This document shows, piece by piece, positions 35,569-44,225 of a DNA stretch of 55,466 bases (position 1 is its first letter; each line of letters starts with the position of its first letter). Source of the DNA: Sporichthyaceae bacterium (GTDB lineage Bacteria > Actinomycetota > Actinomycetes > Sporichthyales > Sporichthyaceae). A program made the position numbers and the translations under genes. The notes beneath the pieces were generated by a model. The model saw nothing but the letters and a program-made list of their open reading frames with translations, was not told where the DNA came from and did no database searches. Where the stretch lies: NCBI GenBank assembly GCA_036493475.1, contig DASXPS010000116.1, positions 1 through 55,466 on the forward strand. The letters run 5' to 3'.

Positions 35569-37875
35569 ATGAGTTATGCGCGCGCGCGGGCGGCGTTGTT
35601 GGAGCGCGCCGAGCCCTACGGGCCGGCGCGCCGGGACGCGCTGCGCCATGCCGCAGACTCCTGGCTGCGGGATTTGTTGCGGGCGGCGAGCAAGGGCGAC
35701 GATTCCGGCGTGGCGCTGGTCGCCGTCGGCGGCTACGGCCGCGGCGAGCTGGTGGCCGGTTCCGACCTGGACGTACTGCTGCTGCACAACAAGCGTCGCG
35801 ACATCGCCCAGTTGGCCGATGCCATTTGGTACCCGGTCTGGGACGACGGGGTGAAGCTGGATCACTCGGTGCGCACCGTCGACCAGGCGCGCGCGGTGGC
35901 CGCCGAGGACATGAAGGCGATGCTCGGTCTGCTCGACGTGCGCCACGTGGCCGGGGATTCCGCGCTGACCGATGCACTGCGGTCGGCGATGTTGGCGGAT
36001 TGGCGCTCGGCGGCGCCCAAACGGCTTCCGGAACTGGAGCAGATGTCCCGTGATCGGGACATCGGAGATTTGGCGTTCCTGTTGGAGCCGGATCTCAAGG
36101 AGAGCCGCGGCGGTCTACGCGATCTGGTCGCACTGCGGGCGGTGGCCGCGTCCTGGGTGGCCGATGTGCCACACGAGCGCATTGCCGCCGCACACGGTCG
36201 ACTGCTCGACGTCCGCGATGCCCTGCACACGGTCACCGGGCGGGCCACCGACCGGCTGGTGTTGCAGGAGCAGGACAACGTGGCCGCCGCGCTGGGCCTG
36301 CTGGACGCCGATGCCTTGATGCGGTCGCTGGCCGAGGTGGGCCGCACCGTCGTCTACGCATCCGACGTCACCTGGCGTCGGGTCGGTCAGCAATTGGAAT
36401 CGCGGACGAAGCGATTCCGGCTGCCCGGAAAGGGGACCAAGCCCGGTGAGCGGGTGCCGCTGGCCGACGGCGTAGTGGCCGGCGACGGTGAGGCGATGCT
36501 GGCCCGCGACGCAGACCCGGCCAAGGATCCGGTGCTGGTGCTGCGCGCCGCGGCGGCCGCGGCTCAGGCGGGTCTACCGCTGTCCCCGACCACAGTGGAC
36601 CGCCTCGCCGCGACCGCGCGGCGGTTGCCGGAGCCGTGGCCGGACTCCGCCCGCGGCGAACTCATCCGGCTGCTCGGCGCCGGACGCCCGGCGGTGGGGG
36701 TGTGGGAGGCGCTGGACCTGGCCGGGGTGATCACCACGCTGCTGCCGGACTGGAGCCGGGTCAGTTGCCGACCGCAGCGCAACGCGGTGCACCGGTTTAC
36801 CGTCGACCGGCATCTGGTGGAGACCGCGGCCAATGCCGCCGCCTTCACCCGCCGGGTGTCCCGGCCGGACCTGCTGCTGCTGGGCGGGCTGCTGCACGAC
36901 ATCGGCAAGGGCTATCCCGGCGACCACAGCATCGCCGGGGAGACCATCGTGCGCGATCTCGCACCCCGGCTGGGTTTCCCGGCCGACGACGTCGAGGTAC
37001 TCGCCTGCCTGGTGCGTCACCACCTGCTGCTGCCGGATACCGCGACCCGCCGCGACCTGGACGACCCGGCGACCGCGGCCACCGTCGCCGAAGCGGTGGG
37101 CAACGTCGAGGTGCTGGAGCTGATGGCCGCCATGGTGGAGGCGGACGCGCTGGCCACCGGGCCCGCGGCGTGGAGCCCGTGGCGGGCCGAGCTGATCGGA
37201 CGCCTGGTGGAACGCACCCGCACGGTGCTGCAGGGCCGGACGCCGCGCTCGACCTCGGTGCTGTCCGACGTGCAGCGCGCGTTGGCAGCCGAGGGCGTGC
37301 TGGACGTGCACATCGGGGCGAGCAACGAGTTGGGTACCCCGGTGACCGTGGTTTCCCCGGACCGGGTCGGCCTGCTGCACACCGTGGCCGGGGTGTTCAG
37401 CGTGCACCGACTGGTGGTGCGCTCCGCGTTCACCGAGACCATCGGCACGAGCGCGGTCACGGTGTGGACGGTCAACCCGGAGTTCGGCTCCCCACCGGAT
37501 GCCGCGCTGCTGCGCGGCGACATCCTGCGGGTGCTGGACGGCCGGTTGGACCTCACCGAGCGGTTGGCCCGCCGCGAGGCGGCCTACCGACCCAAGGCGG
37601 GCATCGTGGTGCCGCCGCCGAACGTCAAGGTGGTGCCGGACGCCTCCGACGCGGCCACCGTGCTGGAGGTGCGCGCGCACGACCGACCCGGCCTGCTGCA
37701 CCGCATCGGGCAGGCGTTGTCCGACGCGCAGGTGGATATTCGCTCGGCCAAGGTGGCCACCTGGGGTGCGGAGGCGGTGGACGTGTTCTACCTGGTCGAT
37801 CCGGTCAACGGCGGCCCGCTGTCCGACGCGCGGGCCGAGCAGGTGCGCGCGGTCGTGCTGGAGGCGTTGGTCTGA
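35569..37875 (+). CDS. glnD: PII nucleotidyltransferase GlnD
   Basis: A 768-aa bifunctional sensor that modifies PII in nitrogen limitation and demodifies it in excess. Order: nucleotidyltransferase domain GGYGRGELVAGSDLDVLLL (about residues 53-71, with DxD), a helical region, the HD hydrolase domain LLHDIGKG, and two C-terminal ACT domains (VVSPDRVGLLHT and VRAHDRPGLLHR). In actinobacteria the enzyme adenylylates Tyr51 of GlnK (family knowledge). I prefer the ATG at 35569, which has AGGA 6 nt upstream, over the ATG two codons earlier that abuts it. Confidence 0.95.
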   Translation: MSYARARAALLERAEPYGPARRDALRHAADSWLRDLLRAASKGDDSGVALVAVGGYGRGELVAGSDLDVLLLHNKRRDIAQLADAIWYPVWDDGVKLDHSVRTVDQARAVAAEDMKAMLGLLDVRHVAGDSALTDALRSAMLADWRSAAPKRLPELEQMSRDRDIGDLAFLLEPDLKESRGGLRDLVALRAVAASWVADVPHERIAAAHGRLLDVRDALHTVTGRATDRLVLQEQDNVAAALGLLDADALMRSLAEVGRTVVYASDVTWRRVGQQLESRTKRFRLPGKGTKPGERVPLADGVVAGDGEAMLARDADPAKDPVLVLRAAAAAAQAGLPLSPTTVDRLAATARRLPEPWPDSARGELIRLLGAGRPAVGVWEALDLAGVITTLLPDWSRVSCRPQRNAVHRFTVDRHLVETAANAAAFTRRVSRPDLLLLGGLLHDIGKGYPGDHSIAGETIVRDLAPRLGFPADDVEVLACLVRHHLLLPDTATRRDLDDPATAATVAEAVGNVEVLELMAAMVEADALATGPAAWSPWRAELIGRLVERTRTVLQGRTPRSTSVLSDVQRALAAEGVLDVHIGASNELGTPVTVVSPDRVGLLHTVAGVFSVHRLVVRSAFTETIGTSAVTVWTVNPEFGSPPDAALLRGDILRVLDGRLDLTERLARREAAYRPKAGIVVPPPNVKVVPDASDAATVLEVRAHDRPGLLHRIGQALSDAQVDIRSAKVATWGAEAVDVFYLVDPVNGGPLSDARAEQVRAVVLEALV

Positions 37876-37886
37876 GCCGTGGCGGC

Positions 37887-37892
37887 TAGGCT
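37887..37892 (+). promoter_or_regulatory. Candidate ffh promoter -10
   Basis: TAGGCT, just after the glnD stop and 39 nt before the ffh GTG. The same hexamer occurs before lepB1. No good -35 was seen. Confidence 0.35.
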
Positions 37893-37931
37893 GAGAGTTC
37901 CGTCCGCGTATCCCGAAGGATCGTCAGCGCT

Positions 37932-39494
37932 GTGTTCGACACCCTGTCCGACCGTCTGTCCGCCACGTTCAAGAACCTGCGCGGCAAGGGCAAGCTCTCC
38001 GACGCGGACATCGACGCCACCGCGCGGGAAATCCGGGTCGCGCTGCTCGAGGCGGACGTCGCGCTGCCGGTGGTCAAGAAGTTCATCGAGGCAGTCAAGG
38101 AGCGGGCCCGCGGGGCCGAGGTCAGCCAGGCGCTGAACCCCGCCCAACAGGTCATCAAGATCGTCGACGAGGAACTGGTCAAGATCCTCGGCGGGGAGAC
38201 CCGCCGGCTGCGCTTCGCGAAGACCTCACCGACGGTGATCATGCTCGCGGGTCTGCAGGGTTCGGGTAAGACGACGCTGGCGGGCAAGCTCGCCAAGTGG
38301 CTGGCCGGGCAGGGTCACCAGCCCATGCTGGTCGCCGCGGACCTGCAGCGGCCCAACGCGGTGCAACAACTGCAGGTGGTCGGTGAGCGCGCGGGGGTGG
38401 TGGTCTACGCCCCCGAACCCGGTAGTGGCGTCGGCGATCCGATCAAGGTCGCCCGCGACTCCATCGACGAGGCACGCCGCCGCCAGCACGACATCGTGAT
38501 TGTGGACACCGCGGGCCGCCTCGGTGTGGACACGGCGATGATGAAGCAGGCCGCGGACATCCGCGACGCGGTGAAGCCCGACGAGATCCTGTTCGTGGTC
38601 GACGCCATGATCGGCCAGGATGCGGTGACCACCGCTGGGGCCTTCCTCGACGGCGTCGGGTTCGACGGCGTCGTGCTCACCAAGCTCGACGGTGACGCCC
38701 GCGGTGGTGCGGCGCTGTCCGTCGCCTCGGTGACCGGCCGTCAGATCATGTTCGCGTCCAACGGCGAGAAGTTGGACGACTTCGACGCCTTCCACCCCGA
38801 GCGGATGGCCTCGCGCATCCTCGGCATGGGCGACATGCTCACGCTGATCGAGCAGGCGGAGAAGCACTTCGAGGCCGACCAGGCCGAGAAGATGGCGCAG
38901 AAGCTGCTCAGGGGCGGCAAGGGCAACGAGTTCACCCTGGAGGACTTCAAGCAGCAGATGCTGCAGGTACGCAAGATGGGCTCGCTGCAGAAGATCTTCG
39001 GCATGTTGCCCGGCATGGGGGAGTTCAAGGACCAGCTCAGCTCGGTCGAGGACTCCGACCTGGACCGCGTGGTCGCCATCATCAACGGGATGACCCCCGC
39101 CGAGCGGGAGGACCCGAAGATCCTCAATGCCTCCCGGCGCTCCCGCATCGCCAAGGGATCCGGGGTCGGCGTCGGGGAGATCAACCAGCTGGTGGAGCGG
39201 TTCTTCGATGCCCGCAAGATGATGCAGCAGATGGCCGGGGGCCTGGGTGGGCTGCCGGGCATGGGTGGGATGCCGTTCGGGCGCGGCGGCGGCAAGAAGT
39301 CGCGCGGCAAGATGGCCGCCAAGCCGGTCAAGGCCAAGGGCAAGGGCGCGCGCAGCGGCAACCCGGCCAAGCGGGCGGCGGAGCAGGCCGCGGCCGAGTC
39401 CGCCGCGGAGAACGGGGTGGCGCCCGCGTTCGATCCGGCGAACTTCGAGCTGCCCCCGGAGTTCAAGGACCTGATGCCGCCCGGATCGCAGTGA
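37932..39494 (+). CDS. ffh: Signal recognition particle protein Ffh
   Basis: A 520-aa SRP GTPase that binds signal peptides and SRP RNA. N and G domains occupy about residues 1-295: GLQGSGKTTLAGKLA, AADLQRPNAVQQLQ, DTAGRLGVD, TKLDGDARGG. The Met-rich M domain follows (ARKMMQQMAGGLGGLPGMGG). The C-terminus is a Lys/Ala-rich then acidic extension of about 60 residues, typical of actinobacteria. GTG start with AAGGATC upstream. The stop overlaps the amidohydrolase gene by 4 nt. Confidence 0.97.
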   Translation: MFDTLSDRLSATFKNLRGKGKLSDADIDATAREIRVALLEADVALPVVKKFIEAVKERARGAEVSQALNPAQQVIKIVDEELVKILGGETRRLRFAKTSPTVIMLAGLQGSGKTTLAGKLAKWLAGQGHQPMLVAADLQRPNAVQQLQVVGERAGVVVYAPEPGSGVGDPIKVARDSIDEARRRQHDIVIVDTAGRLGVDTAMMKQAADIRDAVKPDEILFVVDAMIGQDAVTTAGAFLDGVGFDGVVLTKLDGDARGGAALSVASVTGRQIMFASNGEKLDDFDAFHPERMASRILGMGDMLTLIEQAEKHFEADQAEKMAQKLLRGGKGNEFTLEDFKQQMLQVRKMGSLQKIFGMLPGMGEFKDQLSSVEDSDLDRVVAIINGMTPAEREDPKILNASRRSRIAKGSGVGVGEINQLVERFFDARKMMQQMAGGLGGLPGMGGMPFGRGGGKKSRGKMAAKPVKAKGKGARSGNPAKRAAEQAAAESAAENGVAPAFDPANFELPPEFKDLMPPGSQ

Positions 39495-40573
39495 GCAGCG
39501 ACGAGGTCTTACACGTCCGCGGCGTGCGTTTGCCCGACGAGCAATCGGTCGATCTGTGGATCCGCGATGGTCGGGTCAGCTACGAGCCCTGCGCCGATGC
39601 CCGCACGGTGGGCGAGGGCTGGATCCTGCCCGGCCTGGTCGATCTGCACTGCCACGTCGGACTGGATGCGCACGGCCCCACCTCGCTGGAGGTGACGGAA
39701 CGTCAGGCGCTCGACGAGCGCGCCGCCGGGGTGCTGCTGCTGCGCGACGCCGGCTCGCCGGTGGACACCCGCTGGATGGACGAGCGGGCGGACCTGCCCA
39801 AGGTGGTCCGCGCCGGTCAGCACATCGCCCGTCCCAAGCGCTATTCCCGCGACATCGGCGCCGAGGTGGAGCCGGCGGAGTTGGTCGAGGAGGTGCGCAC
39901 CCAGGCCGCGCGCAGTGACGGCTGGGTGAAGTTCGTCGGCGACTGGATCGACCGCGAGGCGGGGGACCTGACCGCGCTCTGGCCGGTGCAGAACCTGACC
40001 GCGGCGGTGGCCGCCGCGCACCGCGCGGGGGCGCGGGTGACCACCCATGCGTTCGGTCGGCAGGCGCTGGTCGACGCGCTGGACGCCGGCTTCGACTGCA
40101 TCGAGCACGGCACCGGCCTGGATGATGAGCTCATCGCCCGGATGGCCGCGGCGGGCACCGCGCTGGTCCCGACGTTGGTCAACGTCACGGAGAACTTCCC
40201 CGGCATCGCGGACGGCGGCGAGGCGAAGTTTCCGGCCTACGCCGCGCACATGCGACGGCTCTGGTCGGGCGTGGAGGACCGGATCGCCGCGGCGTTCCAG
40301 GCCGGGGTGCCGATCTACGTCGGCTCGGATGCCGGTGGGATGGTCGCGCACGGCCGCTTGGTGGACGAGATCGTCGCGCTGGTCCGCGCCGGACTGCCGA
40401 GCGAGTACGCGCTGGGTGGTGCCTGTTGGCGAGCCCGGAAGTTCCTGGGTCGACCGGGCTTGGCAGAGGGCGACCCAGCCGATTTCCTGGTGCTCGCCGC
40501 GGATCCCCGACAAGACCTGGACACCCTGCGTGCGCCGGTGCGCATCGTGCTGCGCGGTTCCGTGGTGGCATAA
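39491..40573 (+). CDS. Metal-dependent amidohydrolase
   Basis: A 360-aa TIM-barrel hydrolase with a beta-sandwich start and end. Metal ligands are visible: DLHCHVG (HxH) after GEGWILPGLV, a Lys in GWVKFVGDW that could be the carboxylated bridge, THAFG, EHGTG and the Asp of GSDAGG. The family includes imidazolonepropionase- and prolidase-like enzymes; the substrate cannot be called. The GTG overlaps the ffh stop by 4 nt, so it is co-transcribed with ffh although no link to protein targeting is evident. Confidence 0.9.
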   Translation: MSSDEVLHVRGVRLPDEQSVDLWIRDGRVSYEPCADARTVGEGWILPGLVDLHCHVGLDAHGPTSLEVTERQALDERAAGVLLLRDAGSPVDTRWMDERADLPKVVRAGQHIARPKRYSRDIGAEVEPAELVEEVRTQAARSDGWVKFVGDWIDREAGDLTALWPVQNLTAAVAAAHRAGARVTTHAFGRQALVDALDAGFDCIEHGTGLDDELIARMAAAGTALVPTLVNVTENFPGIADGGEAKFPAYAAHMRRLWSGVEDRIAAAFQAGVPIYVGSDAGGMVAHGRLVDEIVALVRAGLPSEYALGGACWRARKFLGRPGLAEGDPADFLVLAADPRQDLDTLRAPVRIVLRGSVVA

Positions 40574-40574
40574 T
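40569..40574 (+). promoter_or_regulatory. Candidate promoter of the rpsP operon
   Basis: CATAAT is one of the best -10 matches in the window and overlaps the TAA of the amidohydrolase gene. It would give a leader of about 125 nt before rpsP. No strong -35 was found. Confidence 0.4.
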
Positions 40575-40703
40575 CGCCCCGCGACCGTGCCGGCTCGGGC
40601 CCTCTACCCCGTCCATTGCGCGGCGATCGGACCACGTCGTACCCGACCCCACTGGGATCGGCGCGGTCCACCGATGTAAAGCAGACCAGGAGATTCGACC
40701 CCC

Positions 40704-41219
40704 GTGGCCGTCAAGATCAAGCTGAAGCGGATGGGCAAGATCCGCGCTCCGTTCTACCGCGTTGTCGTCGCCGACTCCCGCACCAAGCGGGACGGGCGGG
40801 CGATCGAGGAGATCGGTAAGTACCACCCGACCCACGACCCGTCGGTGATCGACATCGACTCCGAGCGCGCCCAGCACTGGCTCAAGGTCGGCGCCCAGCC
40901 CACCGAGGCCGTGATGGCGCTGCTCAAGGTCACCGGGGACTGGCAGAAGTTCAAGGGGCTGCCGGGCGCCGAGGGCACGCTGAAGGTGGCCGAGCCGAGG
41001 GTGCGCCAGGGTGGGGTCCCGTTCGTGGCGACCGGCCTGGACGCCCCCGCCGCTCGGGCCGCGGCGAAGCCGAAGCAGGAGGAGAAGCCCGCCGAGGCGG
41101 CACCCGCCGAGACGGTGCCCGCCGAGGCGGCCGCGGTCGCCGACGCGGTCGCGGAGACCGTGGCGCCCGTCGAGGAATCGGCACCGGCCGAGCCGGCCGC
41201 GACCGAGACCGAGAGCTGA
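40704..41219 (+). CDS. rpsP: 30S ribosomal protein S16 with acidic Ala-rich tail
   Basis: A 171-aa protein. Residues 1 to about 100 are canonical S16 ([37 protein letters not shown], and a GDW motif). The remaining 70 residues are low complexity, rich in Ala, Glu and Pro ([20 protein letters not shown]). Many actinobacterial S16 proteins have such tails, but their role is not known to me. The GTG has AGGAG 10 nt upstream. It is the first gene of rpsP-khpA-rimM-trmD. Confidence 0.96.
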   Translation: MAVKIKLKRMGKIRAPFYRVVVADSRTKRDGRAIEEIGKYHPTHDPSVIDIDSERAQHWLKVGAQPTEAVMALLKVTGDWQKFKGLPGAEGTLKVAEPRVRQGGVPFVATGLDAPAARAAAKPKQEEKPAEAAPAETVPAEAAAVADAVAETVAPVEESAPAEPAATETES

Positions 41220-41221
41220 GC

Positions 41222-41458
41222 ATGTTGGAGGAAGCCCTCGAGCACCTGGTGCGCGGAATCGTCGAGCACCCGGATGAGGTCCGGGTGCGCGAACGCAACC
41301 AGCGCAACGGCAAGGTGCTCGAGGTCCGCGTCCACCCCGACGACCTCGGCAAGGTGATCGGCCGCGCGGGCCGCACCGCCACCGCGCTACGCACCGTGGT
41401 CAGCGCCCTGGGCGGCCGCAGCGTCAGAGTCGACCTGGTCGATCAGCACGGTCGCTGA
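41222..41458 (+). CDS. khpA: KH-domain RNA-binding protein KhpA (YlqC)
   Basis: A 78-aa single KH-domain protein. The RNA-binding loop is VIGRAGRTA (GxxG), preceded by VRVHPDDLGK. In Firmicutes KhpA works with KhpB in cell elongation and RNA binding (family knowledge). The ATG follows the rpsP stop by 2 nt and rimM starts 10 nt after its end. This rpsP-khpA-rimM-trmD order is widely conserved. Confidence 0.95.
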   Translation: MLEEALEHLVRGIVEHPDEVRVRERNQRNGKVLEVRVHPDDLGKVIGRAGRTATALRTVVSALGGRSVRVDLVDQHGR

Positions 41459-41468
41459 GACCACGCTG

Positions 41469-41990
41469 GTGGAGCTCGTGGTCGGGCGCATCGGGCGTCC
41501 GCACGGCGTGCGCGGCGAGGTCAGCATCGAGGTGCGCACCGACTCCCCGGAGCTGCGGTTCGTGCCGGGCGCGGTGTTGCGCACCGATCCGGCCGGCGTG
41601 GGTCCGGTGACGGTCGAATACACGCACTGGCACAGCGGTCGGCTGCTGCTCGCCCTGGCGGGAGTCGAGGACCGCAACCGCGCCGAGGAACTGCGCAACG
41701 TGCTGCTGCTCATCGATGTCGCCGAAAACGAACGTCCCGAGGACGACGAGGAGTACTACGACCACCAGTTGGTTGGGTTGGCGGCGCACACCGTGGCCGG
41801 CGAACCGATCGGCACGGTCACCGAGGTGCTGCACCTGCCGTCCCAGGACCTGCTGGTGGTCGGCCGGGACGACGGCCGCGAGGTGCTGGTGCCGTTCGTG
41901 TCCGCGATCGTGCCGGAGCTCGACCTGGCCGCCGGGGTGCTGCGCATCGACGCCCCGCCCGGTTTGCTCGACGACGCACCGGAGGAGTAG
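41469..41990 (+). CDS. rimM: 16S rRNA processing protein RimM
   Basis: A 173-aa ribosome-maturation factor for the 30S head that works with S19. It has an N-terminal RimM fold ([19 protein letters not shown]) and a C-terminal PRC-barrel-like domain ([37 protein letters not shown]). The start is GTG 10 nt after khpA. The 63-bp gap to trmD is filled by a tiny ORF. Confidence 0.95.
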   Translation: MELVVGRIGRPHGVRGEVSIEVRTDSPELRFVPGAVLRTDPAGVGPVTVEYTHWHSGRLLLALAGVEDRNRAEELRNVLLLIDVAENERPEDDEEYYDHQLVGLAAHTVAGEPIGTVTEVLHLPSQDLLVVGRDDGREVLVPFVSAIVPELDLAAGVLRIDAPPGLLDDAPEE

Positions 41991-41993
41991 GGC

Positions 41994-42056
41994 ATGCCTC
42001 CCAACCCCGCTACCGGCGCGACCGGCGTTCGGCGAGGATCAGGAGGCACGCCCTAG
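41994..42056 (+). CDS. Possible 20-codon leader ORF before trmD
   Basis: An ATG 3 nt after the rimM stop opens 20 codons ([20 protein letters not shown]) that end TAG. The final G of TAG is the first base of the trmD GTG, so the two overlap as TAGTG. GGAGGAG at the rimM end lies 7 nt upstream of the ATG, and AGGAGG inside the ORF would serve trmD. Translation is possible but not shown. Confidence 0.35.
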   Translation: MPPNPATGATGVRRGSGGTP

Positions 42057-42865
42057 TGCGCGTCGACGTCGTCACGATCTTCCCGGACTACCTGGCGCCG
42101 CTGGAACTGTCGCTGGTCGGCAAGGCCCGCCGCGCCGGGCTGATCGACGTGCGCGTGCACGACCTGCGGGAGTGGACCTCGGACGTGCACCGCACCGTCG
42201 ACGACACCCCGTACGGCGGCGGCGCGGGCATGGTCATGCGCCCGGAGCCGTGGGGGCAGGCGCTGGACAGCCTGCTCGCCGAAAGCCCGCCGGACGGGGT
42301 GACGCTGATCGTGCCGACCCCGGCCGGTTGCCCGTTCACCCAGGCCACCGCCGAGAACTGGGCCGCCCGGCCCTGGCTGGTGTTCGCCTGCGGGCGCTAC
42401 GAGGGCATTGACGCCCGGGTAGCTGCTCAGGCCGCCAAGCGACCGGCGATCAACGCCGTCGAGGAGGTGTCCCTCGGCGACTACGTGCTGGCCGGCGGCG
42501 AGGTGGCCGCCCTGGTGATGGTGGAAGCGGTCGCCCGACTGCTGCCCGGCGTGCTCGGCAATCCCGGCTCACTGGACGAGGAATCGCACGCGGCCGGTCT
42601 GTTGGAGTACCCGGTGTGGACCAAGCCGCAGGAGTGGCGCGGGTGGGAAGTGCCCGAGGTGCTGCGCTCCGGCGATCATGCGGCGATCGCCCGCTGGCGC
42701 CGGAACGCGGCGCTGCGGCGCACCGCCACCAGCCGCCCGGATCTGCTGGCCAGGCTGTCCGTCGCCGACTGTGACGCCGCCGACTTGGTCACGCTGGGTG
42801 AGCTGGGATGGACGCCGGGCCCCAACGGCCGGTTTCACCCCGACCGGTCGGCTGTGGCAGACTGA
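42056..42865 (+). CDS. trmD: tRNA (guanine(37)-N1)-methyltransferase
   Basis: A 269-aa SPOUT methyltransferase that makes m1G37 in tRNA and prevents frameshifting. [10 protein letters not shown] at the N-terminus, [30 protein letters not shown] and [17 protein letters not shown] (the trefoil-knot SAM site) are diagnostic. The C-terminal extension contains [17 protein letters not shown]. The start is GTG with AGGAGG 9 nt upstream. rplS follows after 59 nt. Confidence 0.97.
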   Translation: MRVDVVTIFPDYLAPLELSLVGKARRAGLIDVRVHDLREWTSDVHRTVDDTPYGGGAGMVMRPEPWGQALDSLLAESPPDGVTLIVPTPAGCPFTQATAENWAARPWLVFACGRYEGIDARVAAQAAKRPAINAVEEVSLGDYVLAGGEVAALVMVEAVARLLPGVLGNPGSLDEESHAAGLLEYPVWTKPQEWRGWEVPEVLRSGDHAAIARWRRNAALRRTATSRPDLLARLSVADCDAADLVTLGELGWTPGPNGRFHPDRSAVAD

Positions 42866-42924
42866 CCCCCGCTCCGGCTGTAGTTCCGGGCCCGTTCCCC
42901 CTGTGATGAGAGAGTGACTTCGCC

Positions 42925-43284
42925 ATGCACACCCTCGACGATGTCGATGCCGCATATCTGCGTTCCGACATCCCGGCGTTTCGCCCCGGCGACACGCTGA
43001 AGGTTCACGTCCGGGTCGTGGAGGGCAACCGGTCCCGTATTCAGGTCTTCCAGGGTGTGGTGATCCGCCGCCAGGGCAGTGGGCTGCGCGAGACCTTCAC
43101 CGTCCGCAAGGTCAGCTTCGGGGTCGGCGTGGAGCGCTCCTTCCCGGTGAACACCCCGTCGATCGACCGGATCGAGCTGCTCACCCGCGGCGACGTGCGC
43201 CGCGCGAAGCTCTACTACCTGCGTGACCTGCGCGGCAAAGCCGCCAAGATCAAGGAGAAGCGGGACGCGGCGCCGGCCCGCTGA
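42925..43284 (+). CDS. rplS: 50S ribosomal protein L19
   Basis: A 119-aa ribosomal protein at the 30S-50S interface. [50 protein letters not shown] and [19 protein letters not shown] are L19 signatures. The Shine-Dalgarno sequence is weak (GAGAGAG). It follows trmD in the conserved order and is closed by a hairpin. Confidence 0.97.
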   Translation: MHTLDDVDAAYLRSDIPAFRPGDTLKVHVRVVEGNRSRIQVFQGVVIRRQGSGLRETFTVRKVSFGVGVERSFPVNTPSIDRIELLTRGDVRRAKLYYLRDLRGKAAKIKEKRDAAPAR

Positions 43285-43306
43285 GCACGCCCAACCGTCG
43301 TCACTC

Positions 43307-43345
43307 CCGCGGCGCTGCGCGGTCCGGTTCGACCGGACGCCGCGG
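43307..43345 (+). terminator. Hairpin after rplS
   Basis: GTCCGGT/ACCGGAC around TCG (43322-43338) is extended by CCGCGGC/GCCGCGG across an 8-nt bulge, giving 14 paired bases. It ends one base before the lepB1 -10, so it may also act as an operator. Confidence 0.5.
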
Positions 43346-43346
43346 C

Positions 43347-43352
43347 TAGGCT
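43347..43352 (+). promoter_or_regulatory. Candidate -10 of lepB1
   Basis: TAGGCT ends 9 nt before the lepB1 ATG. No Shine-Dalgarno sequence is present, so a leaderless or near-leaderless transcript is likely. Confidence 0.45.
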
Positions 43353-43361
43353 TGATCGCAA

Positions 43362-44225
43362 ATGGACGGCGCCGCCGATAACCCCGCCGCCGACGCCCCG
43401 GCCGACGCGCCCGCGGGCGCCGACGTCGACCTCAACGCGGCCGACACCGACACTGCGGATGGGCCCGAGGACGACACGCCGGAGCGAGGGGCACATCGGT
43501 TGCTACCGCCGATTCAGTCGGGCCGTGCCGCCCGCCGCAGCACCCGCGCGCAGTTGCGTTCCAAGCGTCGTCGGCGCACGCGTCGGGTGCAGCTGATCGG
43601 CCTGGGGCTGACGGTGGCGCTGATGATCTGCGTACGGGCCTTCCTGTTCCAGGCCTACTTCATTCCTTCGCCGTCGATGGAGCAGACGTTGGACGTCGGC
43701 GATCGGGTGCTGGTCGACAAGTTGTCCTACGACATCGGTCATCCTCGGCGTGGTCAGATCGTGGTTTTCAACGGGGCCAACAGTTTCGAGGCGGAGGGAC
43801 ATCACCACGGCGGGTTCTTCGGACCGCTCTGGTCACTGTTCGGGGCGACAGCCAATGAGGACGACTTCATCAAACGGGTGATAGGGATACCGGGTGACCA
43901 CGTCCAATGTTGTGATGCCACGGGGCATCTGCAGGTGAACGACATCTCACTGACCGAGCCGTACCTCTATCCGGGTGATGTTCCGTCCGGAGAACGCTTC
44001 GATGTGGTGGTTCCTCCCGGTCGGCTGTGGGTGATGGGGGACCACCGAAGTCGATCGGCGGACTCACGTGCCCACTTGGGGGACCCGGGCGGCGGTACTG
44101 TTCCGATAGACAAAGTGGTGGGGCGTGCTGTTGCGATCGTGTGGCCGTGGAGCCACGCGGGTCGGTTGCGGATCCCGGACAGTTTCGAGGGGCTGACGAA
44201 GAATGGACGTGCCACCGGTGACTGA
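43362..44225 (+). CDS. lepB: Signal peptidase I, copy 1
   Basis: A 287-aa membrane serine protease that removes signal peptides. A long acidic Ala/Asp-rich then Arg-rich cytoplasmic N-terminus (about 75 residues) precedes one membrane helix (IGLGLTVALMICVRAFLF). The catalytic Ser is in PSPSMEQTL and the catalytic Lys in KRVIGIPGD; WVMGDHRSRSADSRAH is box D/E. It overlaps copy 2 by 23 nt. Tandem signal peptidases are common in actinobacteria. The 3' third uses slightly less GC-biased codons than its neighbours. Confidence 0.95.
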   Translation: MDGAADNPAADAPADAPAGADVDLNAADTDTADGPEDDTPERGAHRLLPPIQSGRAARRSTRAQLRSKRRRRTRRVQLIGLGLTVALMICVRAFLFQAYFIPSPSMEQTLDVGDRVLVDKLSYDIGHPRRGQIVVFNGANSFEAEGHHHGGFFGPLWSLFGATANEDDFIKRVIGIPGDHVQCCDATGHLQVNDISLTEPYLYPGDVPSGERFDVVVPPGRLWVMGDHRSRSADSRAHLGDPGGGTVPIDKVVGRAVAIVWPWSHAGRLRIPDSFEGLTKNGRATGD

